Source: Chthoniobacter flavus (lineage in GTDB: Bacteria; Verrucomicrobiota; Verrucomicrobiia; Chthoniobacterales; Terrimicrobiaceae). Taken from it: a stretch of DNA of 64,000 nucleotides. The position numbers and the translations under genes are program-made. Where the stretch lies: assembly GCA_945860745.1 (NCBI GenBank), contig CAMASH010000006.1:1-64000 (forward strand), given 5' to 3'. The notes beneath the pieces were generated by a model that worked only from the letters and a program-made list of their open reading frames with translations, made no database searches and was not told the DNA's origin. How positions within the stretch are numbered: the stretch's first letter is position 1; each line of letters starts with the position of its first letter. Below, in pieces: positions 17,286 through 25,629 of the stretch.

Positions 17286-17489
17286 CTAACGCTCTTGACC
17301 CGGGATTTCTTCCGTGTCGGCCAGTTCCTCCAGATCTTCGACCGTGAGCGGGCTGGTGATGCGGTGCTCCTCACCCAGCCATTTTCCCAGGTCCACCATC
17401 TGGCAACGGTTGGAGCAGAATATCCCGTGCGGCCCCTCCAGCCAGGGGCCTTTTTTCTGACAGGTTGGGCAGGCGGTCGGTCGGGGCAT
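17286..17489 (-). CDS. yacG: DNA gyrase inhibitor YacG-like zinc protein
   Basis: 67-residue zinc protein of the YacG family, which in E. coli binds and inhibits GyrB. The four zinc ligands are C7 and C10 (CPTC) and C25 and C29 (CSNRC). The CSNRCQMVDLGKWL segment is the family hallmark. The acidic C-terminal tail (VEDLEELADTEEIP) is also usual. The neighbouring ABCG-like gene is probably co-transcribed. No coaE is adjacent, unlike in many Proteobacteria. Confidence 0.88.
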   Translation of the reverse strand: MPRPTACPTCQKKGPWLEGPHGIFCSNRCQMVDLGKWLGEEHRITSPLTVEDLEELADTEEIPGQER

Positions 17490-17699
17490 GGGGAGAGTTT
17501 ACGGCAAAGGAGTGTTCGTTGGCGAATACGGACTGAACGAGCGCCCAAGTAATGACCGCAACGGGAAGAGGGACCGGGGATCCGATGGATGAGGCGGATG
17601 AGAGGAGGTTTTTTTGATCTGCTCCATCCAAGAAATCCGGGGTGAAAACGACTTTTTTGACGACCGCTGAAGCCGGACGTCGTCAATTGAGCGAGTTGA

Positions 17700-17939
17700 C
17701 CGTCGCCCGATCCACCGGTATTTTCCTTCAAGGATAGGAAGCACAAAACCTCCCTTGGGGAATCCGCCGAAGGCTGGGCTGTGTGGTGCGATGATCTTCC
17801 CGGATGCGGCTCACAGGGAACCACCCGGGCCGAGGCGCTTGACCATATCCGCGTCGCCATCCGCGAGGACCTCACCGCGCAACCCGAGATCGAGGAGAGG
17901 TTCGGTGTCCATGTCGTGCAGGAAGAAGTGACAGTCTGA
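17700..17939 (+). pseudogene. HicB-like antitoxin remnant without a start codon
   Basis: Plus-strand frame open from a TGA at 17697-17699 to a TGA at 17937-17939. The product part EGWAVWCDDLPGCGSQG, then TTRAEALDHIRVAIRED and VQEEVTV, matches the HicB/UPF0150 pattern of antitoxins (DLPGCxSxGxTxxEALxNIxxAI). No ATG, GTG or TTG occurs in frame ahead of the conserved part, and the expected N-terminal beta strand (about 10 residues) is not recognisable, so the 5' end seems frameshifted or lost. It is followed directly by a HicA-like remnant. The 210 bases between yacG and this remnant hold nothing I recognise. Confidence 0.6.
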
Positions 17940-17940
17940 A

Positions 17941-18156
17941 GTCAGGCCGAAACTCCCGGGCCCCGGCCCGCGTGACGCGGCGAGAGCTTTGCAAAAATCC
18001 GGGTTTGTTGTCATTCGCGAGGGCAAGCCTATCATCAGGAGCAACGGTCTGCGCACGGTTCAGATTCCCCGGCATACCAGCATCAACGCCTTCACGATGG
18101 GCCCCATCGCCAAAGTCGCGGGGTTCACCCCCGAGGAATTCCGTAGATTGCTTTAG
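17941..18156 (+). pseudogene. HicA-like toxin remnant, start codon lost
   Basis: 71 sense codons ending in TAG at 18154-18156. The product reads RDAARALQKSGFVVIREG, then RTVQIPRHTSINAFTMG and GFTPEEFRRLL, which is the pattern of HicA-family mRNA interferases (alpha-beta-beta-beta-alpha fold, catalytic His in PRH). The position where the initiator would be expected is GTC at 17941, with an in-frame stop just upstream, so the gene probably cannot be translated normally. The HicB-first order fits the type II hicBA arrangement. Read together with the upstream remnant this is a decayed toxin-antitoxin module. Confidence 0.6.
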
Positions 18157-18186
18157 GGGCGGCAATCAAAACCAATCCCTCCCGGA

Positions 18187-20409
18187 CTAGCCCTCCATCA
18201 ATTCTTCAATCCGGCGGCCCCAGAATTTCTCGAGATCAGCGAGGGACCAATTCCATTCGCTTCCGTCGGCGGCGATCTTCAGTTCGGGGTTCTTGCTGAC
18301 GACGCCCAGCTTGCGCGCGGGGACACCGCGCCATTCCAGCAAGGCCAGGACGGCGGTGGCATTTTGCTTTTTCACCGAAATGACGATGCGGGATTGGGAT
18401 TCGTTGAAGAGCAGGATGGCAGGAGCGATGCCGGTGCCACCGAAGTTAATCTCCGCGCCGACGGGTCCGGGCCCGCTGAGGCAGGACTCGGCCAGGTTCA
18501 CGGCCAGTCCGCCTTCGGCGCAATCGTGGGCGCTCTGCACGAGGCCCATGCGGATGAGGGCGCGGGTGGCGTCCTGCACGGCTTTTTCTTTCGCGTAGTC
18601 CAGCCGGGGAGGCGGGCCCTTTTTTTTCCCCGCGAGGAGGAGGAGGTGGGAGGCGCCGACTTCATGGCCCAACTCGCCGATGAGGAGAATGACGTCGTCC
18701 TTGCTTTTGAAATGCTGGGTGGTGATGTGTCTGGCGTCGGCGATCAGGCCGACCATGCCGACGGTCGGGGTGGGGTCAATCGAACCGGCCGGGCTTTCAT
18801 TGTAGAGGCTGACGTTGCCGCCCGTGACGGGAGTGCCGAATTCGCGGCAGGCTTCGGCCAGTCCCTCGACCGCTTCGCGGAGTTGGAGAAAGTTTTCCGG
18901 TTTGTGCGGATTGCCGAAATTCAGGTTGTCCGTCACGGCGAGGGGAACCGCGCCGGAGCAGGCGAGATTGCGGGCCGCCTCGGCCACGGCGATTTTTGCG
19001 CCTTCGCGGGGGTCTTGTTTGCAATAGACGGCATTGCAATCGGAAGTGGCGGCGAGGATTTTGTTGGCCTCGCGCACGAGGAAGACCGCGGCGTCCGAGC
19101 CGGGCAGGACGGCTGCGCCGAGGCGGACCATGTGATCGTATTGCCGCCAGACCCAGCGTTTGCTGGCGATGCTGGGGTGGGCGAGAAGGGCGTTGAGCGT
19201 GTCGGCGATGTCGCAATCGATGGCGCAATCGATTTCCTCCGGAGGGGTTTTCAGGGCGGCCACGCGCTGGTAAACCGGAGCATCGTCGGCCAGGGCGCGG
19301 GCGGGGATTTCCACCACGGTCACGCCGTTTTCCTTCACCCGCATGAACCCGTCGTCTTTCACCTCGCCGATGTGGGCGTAGGGCAGGTCCCATTTTTCAA
19401 AAATCTCCTTCACCTTGGCTTCCTCGCCTTTCTTGACGATGACGAGCATGCGTTCCTGCGATTCGCTGAGCAGGGTTTCGTAGGGGGTCATGCCGGTCTC
19501 GCGCTTGGGCACGAGGGCCAGATCGATCTCGACTCCGGTGCCGCCGCGGCTGGCCGTTTCGCAGGTCGAGCAGGTGAGCCCGGCCGCGCCCATGTCCTGA
19601 ATGCCGGCCACGCAGCCGCTGGCGAGAAGTTCCAGGCAGGCTTCGAGAAGAAGCTTCTCGCGGAAGGGATCACCGACCTGAACAGCGGGGCGGTCTTCCT
19701 TCGATTCCTCGGTGAGGTCGCGGGAGGCAAAGGCGGCGCCGGCCAGTCCGTCGCGGCCGGTTTCGGCGCCGACGTAGAAGACGGGGTTGCCCACGCCGAC
19801 GGCACCGCCGCGGGCGATCTGTTCGTGGCGCAGAATGCCGAGGCAGAAGACGTTGACCAGTGGGTTGCCGTTGTAGGAGTCGTCGAAATAGACTTCGCCG
19901 CCGATGGTGGGAATGCCGATGCAGTTGCCGTAGTGGGAGATCCCGCTCACGACGCCGGCGAAGAGCCTGCGGTTCGTTTTGGCCTCGGCGGAATCGCCCG
20001 CGATGTTTCCGAAACGCAGGGAGTTCAGACTGAAGACGGGCCGTGCGCCCATGGTGAAGATGTCGCGAATGATGCCGCCCACGCCGGTGGCCGCGCCTTG
20101 AAAGGGTTCGACCGCGCTGGGATGGTTGTGGCTCTCCATTTTGAAGGCCACGGCCCAGCCGTCACCAATGTCGATGACACCGGCATTTTCCTCGCCCGCT
20201 TTTACGAGCACCTTTTCGCCGGTGGTGGGGAATTTTTTGAGTTCGAGCCGGGAATTTTTATAGGAGCAATGCTCGCTCCACATGACGGAGAAGACGCCGA
20301 GTTCGGTGAAGTTGGGATCGCGTCCGAGAATGGACTGGACGCGCGCGTATTCCTCCGGCGTGAGGCCGTGCTTGGCGATGAGTTCGGGAGTGATGGCGGG
20401 ATCGGGCAT
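18187..20409 (-). CDS. purL: Phosphoribosylformylglycinamidine synthase, large subunit (small-type PurL)
   Basis: ATP-dependent FGAR to FGAM conversion in purine synthesis, receiving ammonia from PurQ. The start is ATG at 20409 ([11 protein letters not shown]), giving 740 residues, the size of the small-type PurL that works with separate PurS and PurQ. Landmarks: [11 protein letters not shown] with the conserved His, [20 protein letters not shown] for nucleotide binding, [13 protein letters not shown] and [14 protein letters not shown]. It begins 5 bases after the purQ stop, last in the lnt-purS-[cassette]-purQ-purL unit. Confidence 0.96.
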   Translation of the reverse strand: MPDPAITPELIAKHGLTPEEYARVQSILGRDPNFTELGVFSVMWSEHCSYKNSRLELKKFPTTGEKVLVKAGEENAGVIDIGDGWAVAFKMESHNHPSAVEPFQGAATGVGGIIRDIFTMGARPVFSLNSLRFGNIAGDSAEAKTNRRLFAGVVSGISHYGNCIGIPTIGGEVYFDDSYNGNPLVNVFCLGILRHEQIARGGAVGVGNPVFYVGAETGRDGLAGAAFASRDLTEESKEDRPAVQVGDPFREKLLLEACLELLASGCVAGIQDMGAAGLTCSTCETASRGGTGVEIDLALVPKRETGMTPYETLLSESQERMLVIVKKGEEAKVKEIFEKWDLPYAHIGEVKDDGFMRVKENGVTVVEIPARALADDAPVYQRVAALKTPPEEIDCAIDCDIADTLNALLAHPSIASKRWVWRQYDHMVRLGAAVLPGSDAAVFLVREANKILAATSDCNAVYCKQDPREGAKIAVAEAARNLACSGAVPLAVTDNLNFGNPHKPENFLQLREAVEGLAEACREFGTPVTGGNVSLYNESPAGSIDPTPTVGMVGLIADARHITTQHFKSKDDVILLIGELGHEVGASHLLLLAGKKKGPPPRLDYAKEKAVQDATRALIRMGLVQSAHDCAEGGLAVNLAESCLSGPGPVGAEINFGGTGIAPAILLFNESQSRIVISVKKQNATAVLALLEWRGVPARKLGVVSKNPELKIAADGSEWNWSLADLEKFWGRRIEELMEG

Positions 20410-20414
20410 GACAA

Positions 20415-21188
20415 TTAAAGCGCTGGGGCGACGGGGGGAGGGGGAGACACGGAGAGGTTCACCGCGTCTCCGCGTCCCGGTGTCTCCGCGTCCCGGCTTC
20501 GCGCCGGCCCGTCGAGGAGGCTTTGGAAAATTGCTTTCCCGTCCGTGCTGCCGAGAAGCGGGTCGCAGGCGCGTTCGGGGTGGGGCATGAGTCCGAAAAC
20601 ATTGCCGGCTTCGTTGCGGATGCCGGCGATGTTTTGCCGCGAGCCGTTGGGGTTGGCCGCATCGGTGATCTGGCCCTGAGAGTCGGCGTAACGAAGCAGA
20701 ACCTGCCGGTTGATTTGCAGGCGGTGGAGGGTTTCGTCGTCGGCGAAATAGCAGCCTTCGCCGTGCGCGATGGGGATGTTCAGCAACGTGCCGGTCCAAG
20801 TGGCGTTGGTAAAGGCGGTGTCGTGGTGTTCGACCCGCACGGTGATGTGCTGGCAGACGAAATGGAGTCCGCGGTTGCGCACGAGCGCCCCGGGCAGAAG
20901 GCCGGATTCACAAAGGATTTGAAAGCCATTGCAAATGCCGATCACGATTCCCCCCGCGGCGGCAAAGTCCTGCACCGCGCGCATGATGGGCGAGAAGCGG
21001 GCGATGGCTCCGCAGCGCAAATAATCCCCGTAGGAAAATCCCCCCGGCACGACCACCGCGTCGAAACCGGAGAGCGAGGAATCCTTGTGCCAGACGTAAT
21101 CGGCGGAGGCACCGGGCAGGGCATTGAGGACATGGATGCAGTCCTGGTCGCAATTGGACCCGGGGAAGCGGATGACGGCGAATTTCAT
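20415..21188 (-). CDS. purQ: Phosphoribosylformylglycinamidine synthase, glutaminase subunit, with repeat-derived C-terminal tail
   Basis: Glutamine amidotransferase that supplies ammonia to PurL. The start ATG at 21188 gives [12 protein letters not shown], the usual N-terminus. Class I triad: nucleophile C86 in GICNGFQ, and His and Glu in [19 protein letters not shown] is also characteristic. With 257 residues it exceeds the usual 220-235. The last 30 or so residues are Arg/Asp/Gly/Pro-rich with no family counterpart and are encoded by a short direct-repeat region (20466-20496), so the tail appears to be a late addition. The 5' end abuts the GxxExxY cassette. Confidence 0.95.
   Translation of the reverse strand: MKFAVIRFPGSNCDQDCIHVLNALPGASADYVWHKDSSLSGFDAVVVPGGFSYGDYLRCGAIARFSPIMRAVQDFAAAGGIVIGICNGFQILCESGLLPGALVRNRGLHFVCQHITVRVEHHDTAFTNATWTGTLLNIPIAHGEGCYFADDETLHRLQINRQVLLRYADSQGQITDAANPNGSRQNIAGIRNEAGNVFGLMPHPERACDPLLGSTDGKAIFQSLLDGPARSRDAETPGRGDAVNLSVSPPPPVAPAL
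20466..20496. repeat. 15-bp direct repeat inside the 3' end of purQ
   Basis: GTCTCCGCGTCCCGG occurs at 20466-20480 and again at 20482-20496 (period 16). Related GTCTCC/GACACGG sequence continues to about 20440. Similar GTCTCCGCGTCC sequences are common intergenic low-complexity repeats in some bacteria. Confidence 0.8.
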
Positions 21189-21196
21189 AAAATGGA

Positions 21197-21626
21197 AACC
21201 ACTAATGGGCACTAAAGATCACTAATTTTAAAGAACCATTCGCTTCCACTCGAGCTGGGGATGGGAGCCGAAGTTGATGAGGTAGCCGACACGCTTGTGC
21301 AGGGCTTTGAGGTAGTTGAGAAGTTGAGCTTCGTGCTCGGGAGCAAGTTTTTTTACGGCTTTGAGTTCGGTGACGATTCCGTCCGACACAAGCAGGTCAG
21401 GTTCGTAGCCTTGGCGCAACGCTTCTCCTTTGTAGAAAATCTGGAGCCATGGTTTGGGCTCGAAGGGGATTTTGCGCTGGCTCAGTTCTTTCTCCATGCA
21501 CTCTTGATAGACATCCTCAAGAAAGCCGTGCCCTTTTTCGTTATATACCTCGAAGGCCGCTGCCATCAGATCATAGCCTTCCTGCTGGAAGAGATCATTA
21601 GTGCCCATCAGTGAAAATTAGTGGTT
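21197..21626 (-). mobile_element. GxxExxY cassette with imperfect terminal inverted repeats, inserted between purS and purQ
   Basis: A 430-bp unit bounded by AACCACTAAT (21197-21206) and ATTAGTGGTT (21617-21626). Within about 33 bases of each end, further CACTAAT-type heptamers recur (CACTAAT at the left end twice; GGGCACTAATGATC and CACTGAT on the inward strand at the right end), so both ends are arrays of the same motif in inverted orientation. It carries one gene, GxxExxY, co-oriented with the pur genes. The purS stop codon TAA is part of the terminal repeat (AACCACTAA). No target-site duplication is obvious, and no transposase is encoded. Confidence 0.65.
21228..21608 (-). CDS. GxxExxY protein (PD-(D/E)XK-like)
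   Basis: 126 residues of the GxxExxY family, for which no firm function is known. The naming motif is G28-F-L-E31-D-V-Y34. A nuclease-like core is visible: D71 (YEPDLLV), then E81-L-K83 (TELKAVK), which together resemble the PD-(D/E)XK active site. A C-terminal LNYLKAL and VGYLINFG segment is also typical. The gene lies wholly inside the repeat-bounded unit 21197-21626; its first codons (ATGGGCACTAATGATC) are part of the terminal repeat. It interrupts the purS-purQ order and is the only non-purine gene between them. Confidence 0.88.
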   Translation of the reverse strand: MGTNDLFQQEGYDLMAAAFEVYNEKGHGFLEDVYQECMEKELSQRKIPFEPKPWLQIFYKGEALRQGYEPDLLVSDGIVTELKAVKKLAPEHEAQLLNYLKALHKRVGYLINFGSHPQLEWKRMVL

Positions 21627-21851
21627 AATCTGGATGGTGTAATCCTCAATCACGGGATTCGAGAGGAGATCACGGGCGATTTCGTGGAGTTTGGCTTCGT
21701 CGGCGCCGTCCGGGAGTTCGATCTCGATGGATTTGCCGACGCGGACGTGGCCGACGTTTTCGAGGCCGAGGTGCTTCATGGCTTCGGCCGTGGCGGCGCC
21801 CTGGGGGTCGAGCACGGAGGGTTTGGGCATTACGGTGACAATGGCTTTCAC
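21618..21851 (-). CDS. purS: Phosphoribosylformylglycinamidine synthase subunit PurS, GTG start
   Basis: Small subunit that assembles PurL and PurQ into the FGAM synthase complex. 77 residues from GTG at 21851 (VKAIVTVMPKPSVLDPQG), the standard PurS N-terminus and length. The family motif NPVIEDY is present near the C-terminus. The final codons AAC CAC TAA belong to the terminal repeat of the GxxExxY cassette, so insertion has set the exact C-terminus. It lies 41 bases downstream of lnt. Confidence 0.92.
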   Translation of the reverse strand: MKAIVTVMPKPSVLDPQGAATAEAMKHLGLENVGHVRVGKSIEIELPDGADEAKLHEIARDLLSNPVIEDYTIQINH

Positions 21852-21892
21852 AGACGGCAGGATTTCCTGTCCGTGCGCCGCGGACAAGAGGA

Positions 21893-23467
21893 TTATGACT
21901 CCCGGCGCAACCAGGCCCATCCACAGGACAGAGCCGCGAGCGCAAGACAGGTCAGCGAGAAAACCTCGCCATTCAGGGTGTAGAACGTTTTCTGCGGGGA
22001 CTTCGGCACGTCCACTTGGGCGAAGAGCACCCCCTCGATGAACGATGTGCCGTTCTCGCCCAACAATTGCTGGCGGATGCGGCCATGCCCGTCGATGAGG
22101 GCGCTCACGCCGGTGTTGGCGGCGCGGGCCATGGGAATCTTGGTTTCGACGCAGCGGAAAATGGCGTTGCTGAGGTGTTGCTGTGCGCCCGCGCTGTGGA
22201 GGAACCAGCCGTCGTTCGTCACGTTGACAAAAAGCTGCGCTCCGCGCAGAACGAACTGCCGCGCGAGGTCGCCCAGCGTGTCCTCGAAGCAGACCAGCGG
22301 CGCGATCTTGACCGGCTTGCCCGCCATTTCCAACACGGTCGGTTCGCGTCCGAAATCGAAGTCGTCGGGGATTTGCACCGTGACCCATTCGGGATAGGTG
22401 ATCCATTCGCGCAGCGGCAGGTATTCGCCGAAGGGAACGAGGTGGATCTTGTTGTAAATCTGCGCCGTGGCGCCTTTGTCGGTCAGCAGGACGATGGAGT
22501 TGAAGTCGCCGTTGTCGGTGAGATTCACCGTGCCGAGCAGAAAATCGCCCTCGTGCTTTTCGGCCAGTCCGCGCACGACATCCCAGTTGCGCTGGTCATT
22601 AAAAAGCGGCCTCGGCGTGGCGGCCTCGGGCCAGAGGATGAGGTCCGGCTTGGTCGCCATGGCCGTCTCGGTCAGCCGGATATGTTGCTGCAGGATGTTT
22701 TCCTCGTGCACCGGATCGCGTTTGACCGAGAGCGGGACGTTGCCCTGCACGATGACCACGCTGAGCGGTTCCGAGGCCGGCGCCGGGGCGAAGATCTCCC
22801 GCACGCCGTAGCTGAAAACCACCGCGATGAGCGCGACGGTGAGGCTGAAATCGTAATGCGGCCTCATTTTGTGATGGCCGAATTCCACCCTGAGGCGCTT
22901 GAGCGTGAGAGCGATCATCATATTGACCATGACGAGCAAAAACGAGAGTCCGCCCACGCCGGTGATGTCGCAGATTTGGATGAGGGCGATATTTTCGTGG
23001 AGCGTCACGCCGAGGGTGTTCCAGCCGAAACCGCTGAAGAGCGTGCCGCGAACCCACTCCAATCCGGTCCAGGCCGCGGCGGCCAATGCAGCCACCAGCA
23101 GGTTGTTTCCGGATTTCATCCAGACCGGCTTGGCTTCGAAGGGCGACTGCCGCGGTTTCCAGGCGCCGACGAACACCGCCCACGCCGCGGGATAAACCGC
23201 CAGATAAAGACACAGCGCGATCCAGCCCGGAACCGTCACCGTGACCAGCCAGTGGAAGCAGCCTAGAAAATATCCGACACCCGTCACATAGCCCAAAAGG
23301 AAAAGCCGCCCGCCTTCGCGCCGGGTCCAGGGTTCGGAAAACCACAGTGCCGCCAGCAACGGTGTGAGCGCCACCCAGGCCAGTCCGCTCCAGCCCGCCG
23401 GGGCGTAGCACAAAGCCAGCAGAATGCCGCTGAGCAGCGCCGCGAACCAGGGCCAGAATCGTTTCAT
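21893..23467 (-). CDS. lnt: Apolipoprotein N-acyltransferase
   Basis: Inner-membrane enzyme adding the third acyl chain to lipoproteins. The start ATG at 23467 gives 524 residues. Six or more N-terminal membrane segments (about 1-230) are followed by the periplasmic nitrilase domain with the Glu-Lys-Cys triad: E in LILWPEAATP, K in YNKIHLVPFGEYLP and C in LVCFEDT, plus the SNAIFRCVETKIPMARAANTG segment. Its presence supports a diderm cell. It is the first gene of the minus-strand unit that continues into purS. Confidence 0.95.
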   Translation of the reverse strand: MKRFWPWFAALLSGILLALCYAPAGWSGLAWVALTPLLAALWFSEPWTRREGGRLFLLGYVTGVGYFLGCFHWLVTVTVPGWIALCLYLAVYPAAWAVFVGAWKPRQSPFEAKPVWMKSGNNLLVAALAAAAWTGLEWVRGTLFSGFGWNTLGVTLHENIALIQICDITGVGGLSFLLVMVNMMIALTLKRLRVEFGHHKMRPHYDFSLTVALIAVVFSYGVREIFAPAPASEPLSVVIVQGNVPLSVKRDPVHEENILQQHIRLTETAMATKPDLILWPEAATPRPLFNDQRNWDVVRGLAEKHEGDFLLGTVNLTDNGDFNSIVLLTDKGATAQIYNKIHLVPFGEYLPLREWITYPEWVTVQIPDDFDFGREPTVLEMAGKPVKIAPLVCFEDTLGDLARQFVLRGAQLFVNVTNDGWFLHSAGAQQHLSNAIFRCVETKIPMARAANTGVSALIDGHGRIRQQLLGENGTSFIEGVLFAQVDVPKSPQKTFYTLNGEVFSLTCLALAALSCGWAWLRRES

Positions 23468-23642
23468 GCGCGAGCACGGCATCAGTCGCGCGAGCGGAAT
23501 TCAATAGGAAAAGTCCGTGCCGGAAAGATTTGTCACGCGCGACCCGGTCACAGGATCCGGTCTGATCGTCCTGCCAGGATCGGCAGAAGCCAGGGGCAAG
23601 TTTCCTCGCTTCGCGATCCTTTTTCCCTAATTCTCCCTTTTC

Positions 23643-24581
23643 GTGGTCTCCCTCCACAAATTCTGGCTTCGACCGTTCGCCCTCATCCTCCTCGCGGCCG
23701 GATCGGTCTCTCTTCAGGCAGACACCTGGCATCCGCTGACCTGGCGCGGAGAGCGGGCTTGGCTTTCGCGCTCGGGCCCATGGGCGGCGGTGGTCTCCGA
23801 AGCGCGGGCGCGGTTGGTGTTTTTCGGGGAGTGGGAAGGGGAGAAGAATCTGCTCTACGCCACCTTTCCGGCGGGCCGCGCGCCTTTGCTGGGAGGGCAT
23901 CGTTTCTGGCTCGGACCCCAGAACGACTGGAAGGCGCTCTGGCCACCTCCGCCAGATTGGGAGGCGAGTCCGGGCTGGGTCCGGGTGTCGGGAAATCTAT
24001 TGACCCTCACCCTTCCGCACACGGACCGCGACTATCCGGCCTTGACCCGCAGTTACCGGTGGGAGGAAAAGCGGTTGGTTTGTCGGGGAAGTTGGACGAG
24101 CGGCGGCAACAAGAACTATCAGGCCATCCAGACGTTTCATCTTCCGAAAAACGCCATGGTCCGGGCCAGGGTTTCGCCCGGCCCATCCTTGCCACGGGGC
24201 TTTGCCATTCTCAAACAGCGCGAAAAACTAACGCTCGTGAGCGATTTTTCCCGGCTGCCCGGCAAGCTCCGCGAGAAGGATGGCTGGATCACGGTGAGGC
24301 GGGACGGCGGGGAATGGAAAATGGCGTTCCCCCCGCAGGCGTTGGTCTCGCAGATCGGGGACAGCGAACTCATTCTCTCCCGCGGGCGGAGCATTGGACG
24401 CGTTGTTTCCGAGCCGGACCTTGGCTTGCTGACCCAGATTTACCTCGGAGCGGACAAGGACCGCTGCCCCTTCGTGGAAATTGAGCAGCTTTCCCCGGTG
24501 CTCGAACCCCGCGGAAACGAACCGGCGGCCTTTGAGGTCTCTCTGGAAGCGCGGAAGCCTTCATCCGGATTAGCGCGCTAG
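23643..24581 (+). CDS. Secreted protein resembling DUF4380 family
   Basis: 312 residues from GTG at 23643. A signal peptide is likely (residues 1-26, FALILLAAGSVSLQA). The segment GGHRFWLGPQNDW followed by WPPPPDWE is reminiscent of the DUF4380 family, which is frequent in Planctomycetes and Verrucomicrobia; this is recognition by eye and uncertain. No catalytic motif stands out. A beta-sandwich similar to sugar-mutarotase-like folds is plausible for that family. It is convergent with the PhyH gene, 55 bases away. Confidence 0.6.
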   Translation: MVSLHKFWLRPFALILLAAGSVSLQADTWHPLTWRGERAWLSRSGPWAAVVSEARARLVFFGEWEGEKNLLYATFPAGRAPLLGGHRFWLGPQNDWKALWPPPPDWEASPGWVRVSGNLLTLTLPHTDRDYPALTRSYRWEEKRLVCRGSWTSGGNKNYQAIQTFHLPKNAMVRARVSPGPSLPRGFAILKQREKLTLVSDFSRLPGKLREKDGWITVRRDGGEWKMAFPPQALVSQIGDSELILSRGRSIGRVVSEPDLGLLTQIYLGADKDRCPFVEIEQLSPVLEPRGNEPAAFEVSLEARKPSSGLAR

Positions 24582-24636
24582 CCCTCCCGCGAACGGCACA
24601 ACCCGCGGAGCTGTCAGCAGCCGCCCCTTGGCCGTT

Positions 24637-25557
24637 TTAGCAGATCCGCCCGAGTTTGGAGTCCGGGCCGTGCCCGATGGGATTCGCTCCCACCCAGCGT
24701 TCATCCACCGGTTCATCCGAGCGTTGGTAACGGGTATCCGTCGAAAGGCGGATGCGCCGGGTGGTATTGTCGATGCTGCCGTGGATGGTATCCATGCGGA
24801 AAGTCAGGAGGTCGCCGGGCTGGAACTCCGATGTCAACCATCGGCCACCGATTTTTTCGCGCAGCGAGCGGGGATTATTGGAAAGTTGCCCGTTGTGTTT
24901 CCAGCCGTCCCGTCCTTCGATATTGGAGCAGTAGGTGTCGACGTCGGACTCCAGATACGTGCGAATTCTGTCGGCCTGGAGGTGCGATTTCTCGAGAATC
25001 ATGAGACCACCGACTTCCAGCGGCACGTCGCCGTACGGGATCCAGGCGGTGTAGAGGCGGTGCGTGCCCCGGCCCATGTAAACGATGTCGCAGTGCGGGG
25101 CGGTTCCGTGACCACAGCCCATGGTCCGCAGCCAGATGAAGTCGAAGTGCCGGATCTGTCCGCCCAGAAAAGCCGTGTAAAACTCCTGCACTTCCGGGCC
25201 GAAAACCACGCGCTCAACGGCTGGCTGGTTGCGCCAGGCCGAGGTGCTGAACTTCGGGTGACAGCCTTCCTGCAGGATTCCGTCCATGAGGGGCTGCCCC
25301 GGCTCGAAGATGCCATCTTCGGCCAATCTCCCGAGGAGCGCGCGGCGGGCCTCGAGAATGATCCCGCGAGCGAAGAACCCTCGAATGTAGAGGTATCCGT
25401 TTTCGTCCATCCGGCTCCGCAGGGCCGCAGGGTCGTGGCGAAGTCCCGCGGAATCCTCCAGTTGGCCGAACGAGTGTTCGTCCGTTTGCAGTTCATGACC
25501 TAGCGATGAGACCGTGTGGGAGGACCGAAGGCCGGAGGGCAGGCCGAGTGTTTTCAT
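24637..25557 (-). CDS. Phytanoyl-CoA dioxygenase (PhyH) family protein
   Basis: Fe(II)/2-oxoglutarate-dependent dioxygenase of 306 residues. The iron ligands are visible: H155 and D157 in APHCDIVYM and the distal H259 in DTIHGS; R270 is the likely 2-oxoglutarate-binding Arg. PGDLLTFRMDTIHGS is the conserved C-terminal block. The substrate cannot be told; PhyH paralogues are numerous in the PVC group. It is divergently transcribed from an AraC-type regulator, which probably controls it. Confidence 0.9.
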   Translation of the reverse strand: MKTLGLPSGLRSSHTVSSLGHELQTDEHSFGQLEDSAGLRHDPAALRSRMDENGYLYIRGFFARGIILEARRALLGRLAEDGIFEPGQPLMDGILQEGCHPKFSTSAWRNQPAVERVVFGPEVQEFYTAFLGGQIRHFDFIWLRTMGCGHGTAPHCDIVYMGRGTHRLYTAWIPYGDVPLEVGGLMILEKSHLQADRIRTYLESDVDTYCSNIEGRDGWKHNGQLSNNPRSLREKIGGRWLTSEFQPGDLLTFRMDTIHGSIDNTTRRIRLSTDTRYQRSDEPVDERWVGANPIGHGPDSKLGRIC

Positions 25558-25591
25558 TTCAAGACAGTCTGACCTCCACGCCGGAAACGGG

Positions 25592-25609
25592 AATGGGCAA
25601 AATGGGCAA
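25592..25609. promoter_or_regulatory. Tandem AATGGGCAA repeat in the PhyH/AraC divergent promoter region
   Basis: AATGGGCAA occurs twice in tandem (25592-25600, 25601-25609) in the 72-bp space between the divergent genes. Close matches recur at 25710-25718 and 25769-25777 inside the AraC gene. Such direct repeats are plausible binding sites for the AraC protein; this is inference. Confidence 0.4.
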
Positions 25610-25629
25610 GTTCATGTAGATAATGGGAA

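Noticed and set aside
18364..20418. 684-codon plus-strand frame opposite purL
   Set aside because: Shadow of purL; Gly/Ala/Asp-rich with no family features.
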